This document shows, in pieces, positions 1-8,119 of a DNA stretch of 64,000 nucleotides (its first letter is position 1; each line of letters begins with the position of its first letter). The translations under genes and the position numbers were made by a program. The DNA is from Sphingobium sp. 15-1 (GTDB taxonomy: Bacteria > Pseudomonadota > Alphaproteobacteria > Sphingomonadales > Sphingomonadaceae): positions 3,328,001 to 3,392,000 of the forward strand of contig NZ_JABXJG010000001.1 in assembly GCF_013375535.1 (NCBI RefSeq), read 5' to 3'. The notes below the pieces were generated by a model, which was not told the DNA's origin, did not search any database, and worked only from the letters and a program-made list of their open reading frames with translations.

Positions 1-2
1 TG

Positions 3-608
3 CGCGTGCCCGACGGCAATGGCGCGGGCATCCGGCTGGAAAGCGGCGACCTGACCGTCAGCAACAGCCTGTTTCGCAACAGCGAAGAGGGGATTCTGAC
101 GGGCGACGCCCCCGGCAACGCCGTCAGCATCGACAAATCGACCTTCCGCCATCTGGGCCGCTGCGACCGCGACCTAGCCTGTGCGCACGGCATTTATGTG
201 GGGCGCTATGGCAGCCTGACTGTCACCCGGTCCCGCTTCGACCAGGGCGATGGCGGCCATTATCTGAAGACCCGCACGCCCCGCGTCGCCATCACCGACA
301 ACAGCTTCGACGACAGCGCGGGGCGGCTCACCAACTATATGATCGACCTGTCCAACGGGGCCAGCGGCACGATCAGCGGCAATGAAATGGTGCAGGGCCG
401 GGACAAGGACAATTACAGCGCCTTCATCACCGTCGCGCCGGAGGGGCGGGAACAGGACAGCGCGAACCTCTCGATCGCGAACAACAGCGCCTCCTTCGTG
501 CCGGGGCTCCAGCGCAGCAGCAGCTTCGTCGCCAATTTCACCGATGACGCGGTGAAGATCGGGGCGAACAAGTTGGCAAGCGGGATCAAGATGATGGATC
601 GCCGCTGA
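3..608 (+). CDS. Right-handed beta-helix repeat protein (3' part)
   Basis: The reading frame is open to the left edge, so the N-terminus is outside the window and only about 200 C-terminal residues are seen. The sequence is a series of short hydrophobic strands alternating with Asn/Ser/Gly turns (for example GAGIRLESGDLTVSNSLF, HGIYVGRYGSLTVTRSRF, GTISGNEMVQG), the pattern of parallel beta-helix (pectate-lyase-like) coils. Such proteins are usually secreted carbohydrate-binding or lyase-like proteins; no catalytic residues can be assigned from this fragment, so substrate and activity are unknown. It ends with TGA at 606-608 and is followed by an intergenic palindrome. Confidence 0.75.
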   Translation, partial: RVPDGNGAGIRLESGDLTVSNSLFRNSEEGILTGDAPGNAVSIDKSTFRHLGRCDRDLACAHGIYVGRYGSLTVTRSRFDQGDGGHYLKTRTPRVAITDNSFDDSAGRLTNYMIDLSNGASGTISGNEMVQGRDKDNYSAFITVAPEGREQDSANLSIANNSASFVPGLQRSSSFVANFTDDAVKIGANKLASGIKMMDRR

Positions 609-642
609 CGGTTCTGGCCGGGGAGCCGGCTATCAAGTGATA

Positions 643-729
643 CGTGCTCCTGCGCAGGCAGGAGCCCAGTCCCGCCCTCAGCATGTCGTCGCAACGCTCG
701 AACTGGGCTCCTGCCTGCGCAGGAGCACG
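643..729. repeat. Intergenic palindrome family A, copy 1
   Basis: Inverted repeat whose arms read CGTGCTCCTGCGCAGGCAGG.../...CCTGCCTGCGCAGGAGCACG around a variable centre. Each arm itself contains the self-complementary core CTGCGCAG. Related copies occur at 5127, 9798, 18213, 25274, 26088, 42689, 45399, 55694 and 61318, nearly all between genes. It could form a long hairpin in RNA downstream of the beta-helix gene. Confidence 0.85.
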
Positions 730-815
730 GCGCACTTCAAGACAAGCAGACGGTCTGCCTTCCATCCCAACGCATCCCGCTTGCGCTATCCCGCCATGCC
801 GCCGATAATCGCCCC

Positions 816-1019
816 ATGCGCACCACCTATAATTCGGCCACCGTTCGCCTATACCATCTCAGCGACGCCGATGGCGGCGGCGCGGCGACTACGCTGTTCT
901 ACGGCCCTTTGAGCGAAGCCCTCCACCTCGCGGAGCAACAGCCGCAGGATGTGCAGGACGGCCTCTTTCTCGCCACCGACAATGATGTCGTGGCTTATCT
1001 CGATCTTATAGAAGCTTAG
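816..1019 (+). CDS. Small hypothetical protein (67 aa)
   Basis: A 67-residue protein starting at the ATG at 816 (MRTTYNSATVRLYHL). It is mostly beta/alpha-like, has no signal peptide, no membrane segment and no cysteines, and ends in an acidic stretch (DNDVVAYLDLIEA). I do not recognise a family with certainty. It stands alone between an intergenic palindrome and the next + strand gene at 1137. The composition looks like a genuine small cytoplasmic protein rather than a chance frame, but function cannot be assigned. Confidence 0.55.
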   Translation: MRTTYNSATVRLYHLSDADGGGAATTLFYGPLSEALHLAEQQPQDVQDGLFLATDNDVVAYLDLIEA

Positions 1020-1136
1020 CTTTTTCTCCGCCGCCGACCGGCACGTTGCCGGAACAAAGCGGCTCAACGCTGGTTGATCCCACGCAGGCGGCGGGCGTCG
1101 ATGCGGCTTTCCAAGGGCCGCGAGGAGAGAGATGTC

Positions 1137-1745
1137 ATGGTCACTCTGACCCCGCTGGAAGTCGGTTTGGCGCTTCTGGCCGTTATTCTGGTCGCGGCGA
1201 TCGCCGTCATGATCGTCGCCAACCGCCGCCGCGCCAATCTGCGCGCCAGGTTCGGCCCGGAATATGGCCGCACCGTCGAAATGACTGGCAGCCCGCGCAA
1301 GGCCGAGGCGGAACTGCACGAGCGCGAAAAGCGCGTCGCCGCCTTCACCATCCGTCCCCTTTCGCCGCAGCAGGCCGATGCCTTCACCGATGCCTGGGTT
1401 CGGGTTCAGGCGCAGTTCGTCGACGATCCCCAGGGGGCGGTGTCGCGGGCAGACGTGCTGTTGACCGAAGTGATGGAAGTGCGCGGCTATCCTATCGCGG
1501 ACTTCGAGCAGCGCTCCGCCGATCTGTCGGTGGACCATCCCGAGGTGGTGCAGAATTACCGCTCCGCCCATGACATCGCCGTGCGCCATGCGCGGGGCGA
1601 AGCCGATACGGAAGACCTTCGTCGCGCCATGATCCATTATCGCGCCCTGTTCGACGATCTGGTCCATGAGCCGGTCGACCATCGCATGGCGCCTTCCGTG
1701 TCGCGGTTGCGGCAGGATGATCTGCGCGGACCTGATCTGCGCTAG
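1137..1745 (+). CDS. Membrane-anchored hypothetical protein (202 aa)
   Basis: Start chosen at ATG 1137, preceded by a strong GAGGAGAG ribosome-binding site; an in-frame ATG at 1074 has no such site. Residues about 5-30 form one hydrophobic helix (LEVGLALLAVILVAAIAVMI) followed by an Arg-rich stop-transfer (NRRRANLRARF), so the rest should face the cytoplasm. The soluble part is charged and helical, with EAELHEREKRVAAFTIRPL and a 'DAFTDAWVRVQAQFVDDP' segment seen in conserved but uncharacterised alphaproteobacterial membrane proteins. No enzymatic motif is seen. Confidence 0.7.
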   Translation: MVTLTPLEVGLALLAVILVAAIAVMIVANRRRANLRARFGPEYGRTVEMTGSPRKAEAELHEREKRVAAFTIRPLSPQQADAFTDAWVRVQAQFVDDPQGAVSRADVLLTEVMEVRGYPIADFEQRSADLSVDHPEVVQNYRSAHDIAVRHARGEADTEDLRRAMIHYRALFDDLVHEPVDHRMAPSVSRLRQDDLRGPDLR

Positions 1746-1746
1746 A

Positions 1747-1795
1747 GCATCGTGCGCAAAAGTGGGAACCGGTTTTGCGCTTAAAACGATGCGAC
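1747..1795. repeat. Intergenic palindrome family B, copy 1
   Basis: A 49-bp palindrome, GCATCGTGCGCAAAA then GTGGGAACCGGTTTT then an inverted CGATGC end. The core AGTGGGAACCGGTTTT also occurs at 15746 and 15810. This type of dispersed palindrome is frequent in alphaproteobacterial genomes. It lies just after the stop of the preceding gene and could act as a transcript-end hairpin. Confidence 0.8.
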
Positions 1796-1804
1796 AACAA
1801 AGAA

Positions 1805-1848
1805 CTAGAGCGCGCGGCTTGCGTCCGATTTAGCGCAGCGCGCTCTAG
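1805..1848. repeat. Palindrome with 11-bp perfect arms
   Basis: CTAGAGCGCGC at 1805-1815 is the exact reverse complement of GCGCGCTCTAG at 1838-1848, with a 22-nt centre. It follows the family B palindrome and lies between two convergent genes, so it may help to terminate one or both transcripts; there is no T-run to call it an intrinsic terminator. Confidence 0.6.
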
Positions 1849-1953
1849 ATATGTGGGGGTTCAGCCCATGGCGGGCTGAACGACCCAAGGGCTAAAAAGG
1901 GGCGGACGGGTCCGGCGCAGGCCGCCGGACCCGCCATGAATATATCCCGCGAA

Positions 1954-3363
1954 TCAGCCGTCAGCGAAACCGAACGGCGCATGGGTGCGCCGGAAATCCT
2001 CCGGCAGCATGTCGCGCCCGATCGGCGGCGCGGATCGCGCCATGCACTGGCTGCGGTGGCACAGGCGGCAGGTGACGCCGATCGGCGTCGGTTCGGCCAG
2101 TGCGTCGCGCGCCGCCTCGCCCGCCGTATAGATCAGCCGATGGGCATGCTCCGCCGCGCAGCACAGCGCGATCGCCCGCTCGATCTTCGGCACGCCCCAG
2201 CCGCCGCCGCCCGCCGTCACCGTCCGCGCGATGGAGAAGAAACGCTGCCCGTCCGGCAGTTCCAGCCATTGCGTCAGCAATTCCCTGGGACGCTCGAACG
2301 CGTGATGCACCGACCAGAGCGGGCAGGAGCCGCCATGGCGGGCAAAGGGGAAGCCCGCGCTGTCCAGCCGTTTGCTGACATTGCCCGCATGATCGACCCG
2401 CAGGAAGAAGAAGGGGACGCGCTCCTGCCCCGGCTTTTGCAGGGTGGTGAGGCGGTGGGCGGTCTGCTCGAAACTCGTGCCGAACTGCCGGGCCAGCGCC
2501 TCGACGTCGTAACGCCGCGCCTCCACCGCTTTGGCGAAGGCGCCATAGGGCATCAGGATCGCCGCCGCGCCGTAGCTGGCGAGCGCCCGCCGGGTCAGCC
2601 GCCGCCCGCTCTCGCTCGCGAACTGGCCGTCCTTCAGCACTGCGTCGAAATCGCGGCGCATTTCCAGATAGGCGATCTGCAACGCCAGTTGGAACTGGGT
2701 GCTCGCCCCGTCCAACGCGTCGTCCAGCAGCACTGCGTCGCGATGCCGGTCCAGCCGCCGCATCGACCCCGCCATCACGTCGGACGGCAGGCGCCGGACC
2801 CGAAGGTTATGCTTCGCCTTCAACCATCCAGCCAGGCCGCCTGCCGCCTCCACCTCCTGCGCCAGCTTCTCCCCCGCATCGTCCAGCAGGGGGAAGCTGT
2901 TGCGCCGCGCCCCCAGGAAACGCCGCGATTCGGCCACCGGATCGGGCGCGTCGGCGGCATCCTCCCGCTCCACGCTGCGGTCGGCCAGGGTCAGTTGCTC
3001 CTCGCGATAGGCCGTGTGCAGCCGCAGCAGCGCTTCGGTGATTCCCGGATAATTGACCGCCACATCCCCGGTCGCCAGCACCGGCAGGTCGATGTCCGCG
3101 AAGATCGGGTCTTTCAGCACCGCCTGCAACCGCGCCGTTTGCTCCGCGCCGCCATCGCCCGCCAGCTCGCTCATGTCCATCTTGTAAGTGCGGGCGAGGC
3201 GCAGCAGCATGTCGGCGGTCAACGGCCGCTGGTTGCGCTCCAGCAACGCCACATAGCTGGCGGAAATCTCCAGGTCCGCCGCCATGTCGGCCTGCGTCAA
3301 GCCCAGCTCCCGCCGCAGCCTGCGCAGGCGCGGCCCCATATAAACCGGACGATCCTTGGCCAT
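1954..3363 (-). CDS. RamB/ScfR-like XRE-family transcriptional regulator
   Basis: 469 residues, typical of short-chain fatty acyl / acetate-metabolism regulators. An N-terminal XRE helix-turn-helix (about residues 10-65, LRRELGLTQADMAADLEISASYVALLERN) is followed by an IrrE/ImmA-like domain that lacks an HExxH zinc motif, and a C-terminal DUF2083-type domain with conserved cysteines (CRLCHRSQCMAR). Family members control glyoxylate-cycle or methylcitrate genes. Here the gene is divergent from isocitrate lyase, with an inverted repeat between them, so it is likely the local regulator of aceA and of itself; sign of control is not readable. Confidence 0.88.
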   Translation of the reverse strand: MAKDRPVYMGPRLRRLRRELGLTQADMAADLEISASYVALLERNQRPLTADMLLRLARTYKMDMSELAGDGGAEQTARLQAVLKDPIFADIDLPVLATGDVAVNYPGITEALLRLHTAYREEQLTLADRSVEREDAADAPDPVAESRRFLGARRNSFPLLDDAGEKLAQEVEAAGGLAGWLKAKHNLRVRRLPSDVMAGSMRRLDRHRDAVLLDDALDGASTQFQLALQIAYLEMRRDFDAVLKDGQFASESGRRLTRRALASYGAAAILMPYGAFAKAVEARRYDVEALARQFGTSFEQTAHRLTTLQKPGQERVPFFFLRVDHAGNVSKRLDSAGFPFARHGGSCPLWSVHHAFERPRELLTQWLELPDGQRFFSIARTVTAGGGGWGVPKIERAIALCCAAEHAHRLIYTAGEAARDALAEPTPIGVTCRLCHRSQCMARSAPPIGRDMLPEDFRRTHAPFGFADG

Positions 3364-3393
3364 TCTGTCAAGCGCTCCCGTGCAATCTTTACA

Positions 3394-3418
3394 ACTTTAC
3401 ACGCAAATCTTGTAAAGT
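3394..3418. promoter_or_regulatory. Putative operator between ramB-like gene and aceA
   Basis: ACTTTACA (3394-3401) and TGTAAAGT (3411-3418) form a perfect 8-bp inverted repeat with a 9-nt spacer; related TTTACAA/TTCTACAA words flank it. It sits 30 bp upstream of the regulator start and about 90 bp upstream of aceA, in an AT-rich patch unlike its surroundings. AT-rich boxes of this kind are bound by RamB/ScfR-type regulators; the assignment to this regulator is inference. Confidence 0.6.
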
Positions 3419-3507
3419 TCTACAACTGAACTTCATGGCCTCTGCCGCGCTGCACAAAAGGCGATTAGGTCGACCCCATACCCATAGAGCGACCAAGGAT
3501 TTTGAGC

Positions 3508-5100
3508 ATGACCTACAGCCAGGAAATCACGAAGGCCGGCACAACGATCGGCGGACAGGGCCATTGGGACGGCATCGCGGCCGAATCGGTCGCTCGCATG
3601 CGTCTCCAGAACCGTTTCCACACCGGCATCGACATCGCACGCTACACCGCCGGCATCATGCGCCGCGACATGGCGGCATATGACGCCGATCCGGCCAACT
3701 ACACCCAGTCGCTGGGCTGCTGGCACGGTTTCATCGGCCAGCAGAAGATGATCAGCATCAAGAAGCATTTCGGCACCACCAAGGGTCGTTATCTTTACCT
3801 GTCCGGCTGGATGGTCGCCGCGCTGCGCAGCGAATTCGGCCCGCTGCCCGACCAGTCGATGCATGAGAAGACCAGCGTTCCGATGCTGATCGAGGAACTC
3901 TACACCTTCCTGAAGCAGGCCGACGCCCGCGAGCTGGGCATGATGTTCCGCGACCTCGACGCCGCCCGCGAAGCCGGCGACGAAGTCAAGGCGCAGAAGA
4001 TCCAGCAGGACATCGACAATTACGAAACCCATGTCGTCCCGATCGTCGCGGACATCGACGCGGGCTTCGGCAATGCCGAGGCGACCTATCTGCTCGCCAA
4101 GAAGTTCATCGAGGCGGGCGCCTGCTGCATCCAGATCGAGAATCAGGTCTCGGACGAAAAGCAGTGCGGTCACCAGGACGGCAAGGTCACGGTTCCGCAT
4201 GAGGATTTCCTCGCGAAGATCCGCGCGGTCCGCTACGCCTTCCTCGAACTCGGCATTGACGACGGCATCATCGTCGCCCGCACCGACTCGCTGGGCGCTG
4301 GCCTGACCAAGCAGATTGCCTACAGCAAGGAAGATGGCGATCTGGGCGATCAGTATAACAGCTTCCTCGACGTCGAGGAGGTCACGGACATCAACAGCCT
4401 GCGCGGCGACGTTGTCCTGGCCCGCGACGGCAAGCTGTTCCGTCCCAAGCGCCTGCCGTCGAACCTGTTCCAGTTCCGCTCCGGAACCGGCGAGGACCGC
4501 TGCGTTCTCGACTGCATCACTTCGCTCCAGAACGGCGCGGACCTGCTGTGGATCGAAACGGAAAAGCCCCACGTCGAGCAGATCGCCGGCATGGTCGACC
4601 GCATCCGCGAAGTCGTTCCCAATGCGAAGCTGGTCTACAACAACTCGCCTAGCTTCAACTGGACGCTGAACTTCCGTCAGCAGGTGTTCGATAGCTGGGC
4701 CGCCGAGGGCAAGGACGTCAGCGCCTATGACCGGGCGAAGCTGATGAGCGCCGATTATGACGCGACCGATCTGGGCCGCGAGGCCGATGAGAAGATCCGC
4801 ACCTTCCAGAAGGATGCGGCGGCGCGGGCCGGCATCTTCCATCACCTCATCACCCTGCCGACCTATCACACGGCTGCCTTGTCGACCGACAATCTGGCCA
4901 AGGAATATTTCGGTGAGGCGGGCATGCTCGGCTATGTCGAGGGCGTCCAGCGCAAGGAAATCCGCCAGGGCATCGCCTGCGTCAAGCACCAGAACATGTC
5001 GGGCTCCGACATTGGCGACGACCATAAGGAATATTTCGCGGGTGAAGCGGCCCTGAAGGCCGGCGGCATCCACAACACGATGAACCAGTTCGCGGCCTAA
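3508..5100 (+). CDS. aceA: Isocitrate lyase
   Basis: Cleaves isocitrate to glyoxylate and succinate, the first step of the glyoxylate shunt. The 530-residue length matches the longer proteobacterial form. Catalytic signature is present as SDEKQCGHQDGK (the KKCGH motif, here KQCGH), and the substrate-binding stretch NNSPSFNWTLNF is seen. Start chosen at ATG 3508 with CCAAGGAT upstream; an in-frame TTG lies two codons earlier. The RamB-like regulator is transcribed divergently from about 145 bp upstream. Malate synthase, the second shunt enzyme, is not in this window. Confidence 0.97.
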   Translation: MTYSQEITKAGTTIGGQGHWDGIAAESVARMRLQNRFHTGIDIARYTAGIMRRDMAAYDADPANYTQSLGCWHGFIGQQKMISIKKHFGTTKGRYLYLSGWMVAALRSEFGPLPDQSMHEKTSVPMLIEELYTFLKQADARELGMMFRDLDAAREAGDEVKAQKIQQDIDNYETHVVPIVADIDAGFGNAEATYLLAKKFIEAGACCIQIENQVSDEKQCGHQDGKVTVPHEDFLAKIRAVRYAFLELGIDDGIIVARTDSLGAGLTKQIAYSKEDGDLGDQYNSFLDVEEVTDINSLRGDVVLARDGKLFRPKRLPSNLFQFRSGTGEDRCVLDCITSLQNGADLLWIETEKPHVEQIAGMVDRIREVVPNAKLVYNNSPSFNWTLNFRQQVFDSWAAEGKDVSAYDRAKLMSADYDATDLGREADEKIRTFQKDAAARAGIFHHLITLPTYHTAALSTDNLAKEYFGEAGMLGYVEGVQRKEIRQGIACVKHQNMSGSDIGDDHKEYFAGEAALKAGGIHNTMNQFAA

Positions 5101-5126
5101 GATCGGCCTGCTTGATTAAGGCGTGC

Positions 5127-5194
5127 CGTGCTCCTGCGAAGGCAGGAGACCAGTCCCGCCGTCTGAACTGGGTTCCTGCCTGCGCAGGAACACG
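5127..5194. repeat. Intergenic palindrome family A, copy 2
   Basis: Same repeat as at 643, with arms CGTGCTCCTGCGAAGGCAGG and CCTGCCTGCGCAGGAACACG. It is placed between the aceA stop and the structured element starting near 5213 and might serve as the hairpin at the end of the aceA transcript. Confidence 0.85.
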
Positions 5195-5212
5195 CTTCGG
5201 GTCAAGCAGGGC

Positions 5213-5345
5213 TATTCCCAATGTCGCAGGGAACCAGTTTGCGGCCGGAAAGCCGCTGACAAGTCCGGGTCGCGGGGGTGCAAGCCCCGCGATCAGGGTG
5301 GAAGGACTGGACGGCCCGGAGCTGCACGCTCCGGGCCGTTTTTTC
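5213..5345 (+). ncRNA. Candidate structured small RNA with intrinsic terminator
   Basis: A non-coding stretch with nested complementarity: TTCCC/GGGAA (5215-5219/5229-5233), GCGGC/GCCGC (5241-5245/5252-5256), AGTCC/GGACT (5262-5266/5304-5308) enclosing an 8-bp perfect stem TCGCGGGG/CCCCGCGA (5270-5277/5285-5292), then a strong terminator at 5311-5344. This could be a stand-alone sRNA or a leader element in front of the glutathione S-transferase gene at 5440. I do not recognise an established riboswitch consensus in it; strand is chosen from the T-run. Confidence 0.5.
5311..5344 (+). terminator. Strong intrinsic terminator of the 5213-5345 element
   Basis: Eleven-base perfect arms ACGGCCCGGAG (5311-5321) and CTCCGGGCCGT (5329-5339) with a 7-nt loop and a run of six T from 5339. 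It is one of the strongest hairpin-plus-T-run terminators in the window, and lies about 95 bp before the next gene. Confidence 0.9.
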
Positions 5346-5439
5346 ATAAGCCCAGCTTGTGAAACCCCCTGGCCGTTCCCGCTTTTGTCCGGGGGCGCGG
5401 GCGTCTATCCCTGACCCGCCTTTCAAGGGGAGAAGCTGC

Positions 5440-6126
5440 ATGTCCTACACGCTCATCACCGCCAACCGGAATTATTCGAGCTGGTCGCTGCGCCCCTGGG
5501 TGCTGATGAAGGCGCTCGACATTCCCTTCACCGATCGGATGGAGCCGTTCGCCGCCGCTGAAAATTACGCGGCCTTCCGCGCATTTTCGCCAACCGGTCA
5601 GGTGCCGGTGCTGATCGACGGCGACCGGACGGTCTGGGATTCGCTGGGCATCGTCCTGTATCTGGCCGACCGGCATCCCGGCGTCTGGCCGCAGGAGGCG
5701 GGGGCGCGCGCCTGGGCGCAATCCGCTATCGCGGAAATGCACGGCGGCTTCGCGACGCTGCGCAACGATTGCCCGATGAATGTCGGGGTGCGCGTGGAGC
5801 CGCATCTGCCCTCGCCCGCGCTCAACCGGAACATCGCCCGGCTTGCCGAGCTGTGGGGGGAGGGGCTTTCCCGCTTCGGCGGCCCCTTTCTGAGCGGCCT
5901 TGCCTTCACCGCCGTCGACGCCTTTTACGCGCCGGTCGCTTTCCGGGTGCGCACCTATGGGCTGAATGTCGGGCCGGCGGCGCGGGCCTGGGTCGATCAT
6001 ATGCTGACGCTGCCCGCCATGCGCGAATGGGAAAGCGCGGCGCTGGCCGAAACATGGCGTGAGGAAAGCCATGAGGCGGAAGTCGGCGCGGCCGGTCGCA
6101 TCGTGGAGGATCTTCGCGCTCTCTAG
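5440..6126 (+). CDS. Glutathione S-transferase family protein
   Basis: 228 residues with a thioredoxin-like N-terminal domain (YTLITANRNYSSWSLRPW, then GQVPVLIDGDRTVWDSLGI, the glutathione-binding PVL and D/S motif) and an alpha-helical C-terminal domain. It probably conjugates or binds glutathione in the cytoplasm; the substrate cannot be told. Start at ATG 5440 is supported by AAGGGGAGAAG directly upstream. The closest general match is the subgroup often annotated as GST with the NYSSWSLR motif, which is broad in proteobacteria. Transcription probably starts after the terminator at 5344. Confidence 0.92.
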   Translation: MSYTLITANRNYSSWSLRPWVLMKALDIPFTDRMEPFAAAENYAAFRAFSPTGQVPVLIDGDRTVWDSLGIVLYLADRHPGVWPQEAGARAWAQSAIAEMHGGFATLRNDCPMNVGVRVEPHLPSPALNRNIARLAELWGEGLSRFGGPFLSGLAFTAVDAFYAPVAFRVRTYGLNVGPAARAWVDHMLTLPAMREWESAALAETWREESHEAEVGAAGRIVEDLRAL

Positions 6127-6157
6127 CCCGTGTGGACGAATTCGGAATGTCGGGAAG

Positions 6158-6320
6158 TGGCCAATCCAAGACATTCCCCTCCCGCAGGCGGGAGGGGTTA
6201 GGGGTGGGCGCGAGCGCAGCGAGCTTCCAGCTTAGCCGTTGAAAATCCCCGCTGATGTCGCGCCAGCCCACCCCCTAGCCCCCTCCCGCCTGCGGGAGGG
6301 GGAATGAAAGGAAGCCACCC
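6158..6320. repeat. MITE-like repeat family E, copy 1 (163 bp)
   Basis: A 163-bp element bounded by CCCTCCCGCAGGCGGGAGGG-type palindromes that also pair with each other, giving a large cruciform-capable unit. A near-identical copy lies in inverted orientation at 28498-28660, including the flanks GGCCAATCCAAGAC and GGGTGGCTTCCTTTCATTCC. No transposase is encoded. It fills much of the 6127-6554 gap; the remainder of that gap holds only the leuC leader, in which I see no further gene. Confidence 0.85.
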
Positions 6321-6554
6321 AAATCGCTCAGTCCGGCAAGTTCTGAATTTGTCCACGCCGCCTGGGGCGGGCCGGGTCTCAATTCGGTTCGTCGAACGAG
6401 GTCGCGCATTCTCTCTCATCATTCAAATGAAGGAACGTCATCCCCTCTAACTCCCTGACCTTGTGTCATCGTGCCGGGGCTATCTGCGGAAACAGGAAAA
6501 ATTGGCCGCTTTCCCCCTTTTCCCCTGTCCTGTCTGGGTCTAGGGGAAGTCACT

Positions 6555-8009
6555 ATGGTAAAGCCCCGCACGCTCTATGAGAAGATTTGGGACGCGCATG
6601 TCGTCGAACGCCGTCCCGACGGAACCTGCCTGATCTATATCGATCGCCATCTCGTGCATGAGGTGACGAGCCCGCAGGCTTTCGAAGGCCTTCGGATCGC
6701 AGGCCGAAAGGTGCGGCGGCCTGAGCTGACGCTGGCGGTGCCGGATCATAACCTGCCTACCACTCCGCGCCGGGACGCGGCGGGCCATCGCATTCCGATC
6801 ACAGATCCCGAAAGCGCGCAGCAGCTTGCCGCGCTGGAAAGGAACGCGCCTGAATTCGGCGTCCGCCTGATCGGGGATGCGGACCCCGAACAGGGCATCG
6901 TCCATGTCGTCGGGCCGGAACAGGGCTTCACCCTGCCGGGCACGACTTTGGTCTGCGGCGACAGCCACACCAGCTCGCATGGCGCGCTGGGCGCGCTGGC
7001 CTTCGGCATCGGCACGTCGGAGGTGGAGCATGTGCTCGCCACCCAGACGCTGCTGCTCAAGCAGTCGAAGACGATGGAAGTCGTGGTCGAGGGCGAGCTG
7101 GGCTATGGCGTCACCCCCAAGGATGTGGCGCTGGCGATCTGCGGCCGCATCGGCACGGCGGGCGGCACAGGCTATGTCATGGAATATCGCGGCTCCGTCT
7201 TCCGCGACATGTCGATCGAGGGCCGTCTGACCGTCGCCAACATGTCGATCGAGGCGGGCGCGCGTTCCGGCCTGTTCGCGCCCGACGAAAAGACCTTCGC
7301 CTATCTGGAGGGCCGCCCCATGGCCCCCAAGGGCGCGGAATGGGACGCCGCTATCGCCTATTGGAAGACGCTGCACACCGATGAAGGCGCCGCGTTCGAC
7401 AAGAGCGTCGTGATCGACGCCGCCGACATCGTGCCGAACGTCACCTGGGGCACCAGCCCCGAAGACGTCGTGCCGGTGACGGGCGTGGTGCCCGATCCGG
7501 AAAGCTTTGCCGACGCCTCCAAGCGCGCCGCCGCGCAGAAGTCGCTCGATTATATGGGCCTCTCCGCTGGCCAGCGGATGGAGGATGTGGCGATCGAGCA
7601 TGTCTTCATCGGCAGTTGCACCAACAGCCGGATCGAGGATCTGCGCGCCGCCGCCGATCTGCTCAAGGGCCGCCATATCGCCAGCGGCATCAAGCATGCC
7701 ATGGTCGTCCCCGGCTCCGGCCTGGTCAAGCGCCAGGCGGAGGCGGAAGGGCTGGACCGCATCTTCGTGGAGGCGGGTTTCGAATGGCGCGAGCCGGGCT
7801 GTTCCGCCTGCCTTGGCATGAACCCGGACAAGGTGCCCGCGGGCGAGCGCTGCGCCTCCACCAGCAACCGCAATTTCATGGGTCGGCAGGGGCCGGGGTC
7901 GCGGACGCATCTCGTCTCGCCCGTCATGGCCGCCGCCGCCGCCGTCACCGGCCATCTGACCGACGTGCGCGAACTGTTGGGTGAGAAAAAGGGAGAGGCG
8001 GTCGCATGA
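6555..8009 (+). CDS. leuC: 3-isopropylmalate dehydratase large subunit
   Basis: Large subunit of isopropylmalate isomerase, converting 2-isopropylmalate to 3-isopropylmalate in leucine biosynthesis with LeuD. The 484-residue aconitase-like protein carries the [4Fe-4S] cysteines in [12 protein letters not shown] and [13 protein letters not shown], plus the [13 protein letters not shown] motif. Start at ATG 6555 follows AGGGGAAG at a suitable distance. Its TGA overlaps the ATG of a 37-codon ORF, which in turn overlaps leuD, so the three are translationally coupled. Confidence 0.97.
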   Translation: MVKPRTLYEKIWDAHVVERRPDGTCLIYIDRHLVHEVTSPQAFEGLRIAGRKVRRPELTLAVPDHNLPTTPRRDAAGHRIPITDPESAQQLAALERNAPEFGVRLIGDADPEQGIVHVVGPEQGFTLPGTTLVCGDSHTSSHGALGALAFGIGTSEVEHVLATQTLLLKQSKTMEVVVEGELGYGVTPKDVALAICGRIGTAGGTGYVMEYRGSVFRDMSIEGRLTVANMSIEAGARSGLFAPDEKTFAYLEGRPMAPKGAEWDAAIAYWKTLHTDEGAAFDKSVVIDAADIVPNVTWGTSPEDVVPVTGVVPDPESFADASKRAAAQKSLDYMGLSAGQRMEDVAIEHVFIGSCTNSRIEDLRAAADLLKGRHIASGIKHAMVVPGSGLVKRQAEAEGLDRIFVEAGFEWREPGCSACLGMNPDKVPAGERCASTSNRNFMGRQGPGSRTHLVSPVMAAAAAVTGHLTDVRELLGEKKGEAVA

Positions 8010-8119
8010 AGAAGGTATTCTGGCTGCTGGCGCTGGGCGCGCTGGCGAGTGCCGCCATGGCGGCGACCCTGGGGCGCGCGGAAGATGCGCATCGTCCCGC
8101 CGAAAAACAGGCGCATTGA
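8006..8119 (+). CDS. 37-aa signal-peptide-like micro-protein between leuC and leuD
   Basis: ATG at 8006 overlaps the leuC stop (ATGA) and its TGA at 8117-8119 overlaps the leuD ATG at 8119 (TGATG). The product begins [18 protein letters not shown], a textbook positively charged then hydrophobic segment with Ala-x-Ala-type cleavage options (near AAMAA), followed by a short charged tail ending EKQAH. RBS GGGAGAGG lies just upstream inside leuC. It may be a small membrane or exported peptide, or mainly serve to couple leuC and leuD translation. No family is recognised. Confidence 0.6.
   Translation: MKKVFWLLALGALASAAMAATLGRAEDAHRPAEKQAH

Noticed and set aside
637..912. Small + strand frame spanning the family A palindrome at 643
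   Set aside because: It is formed by translating the repeat and similar pieces recur at each copy; it overlaps the better-supported gene at 816.
1936..3429. Long open frame (497 codons) on the + strand opposite the RamB-like gene
   Set aside because: It is a shadow of the regulator's codons: low complexity, Arg/Pro/Gln-rich, no known motifs and no fitting start.
5213..5345. Cobalamin riboswitch, tmRNA or 4.5S RNA
   Set aside because: No B12-box, no tag frame or CCA end and no SRP asymmetric loop (GGAAGGAAGCAG-like) was found, so a specific class is not claimed.
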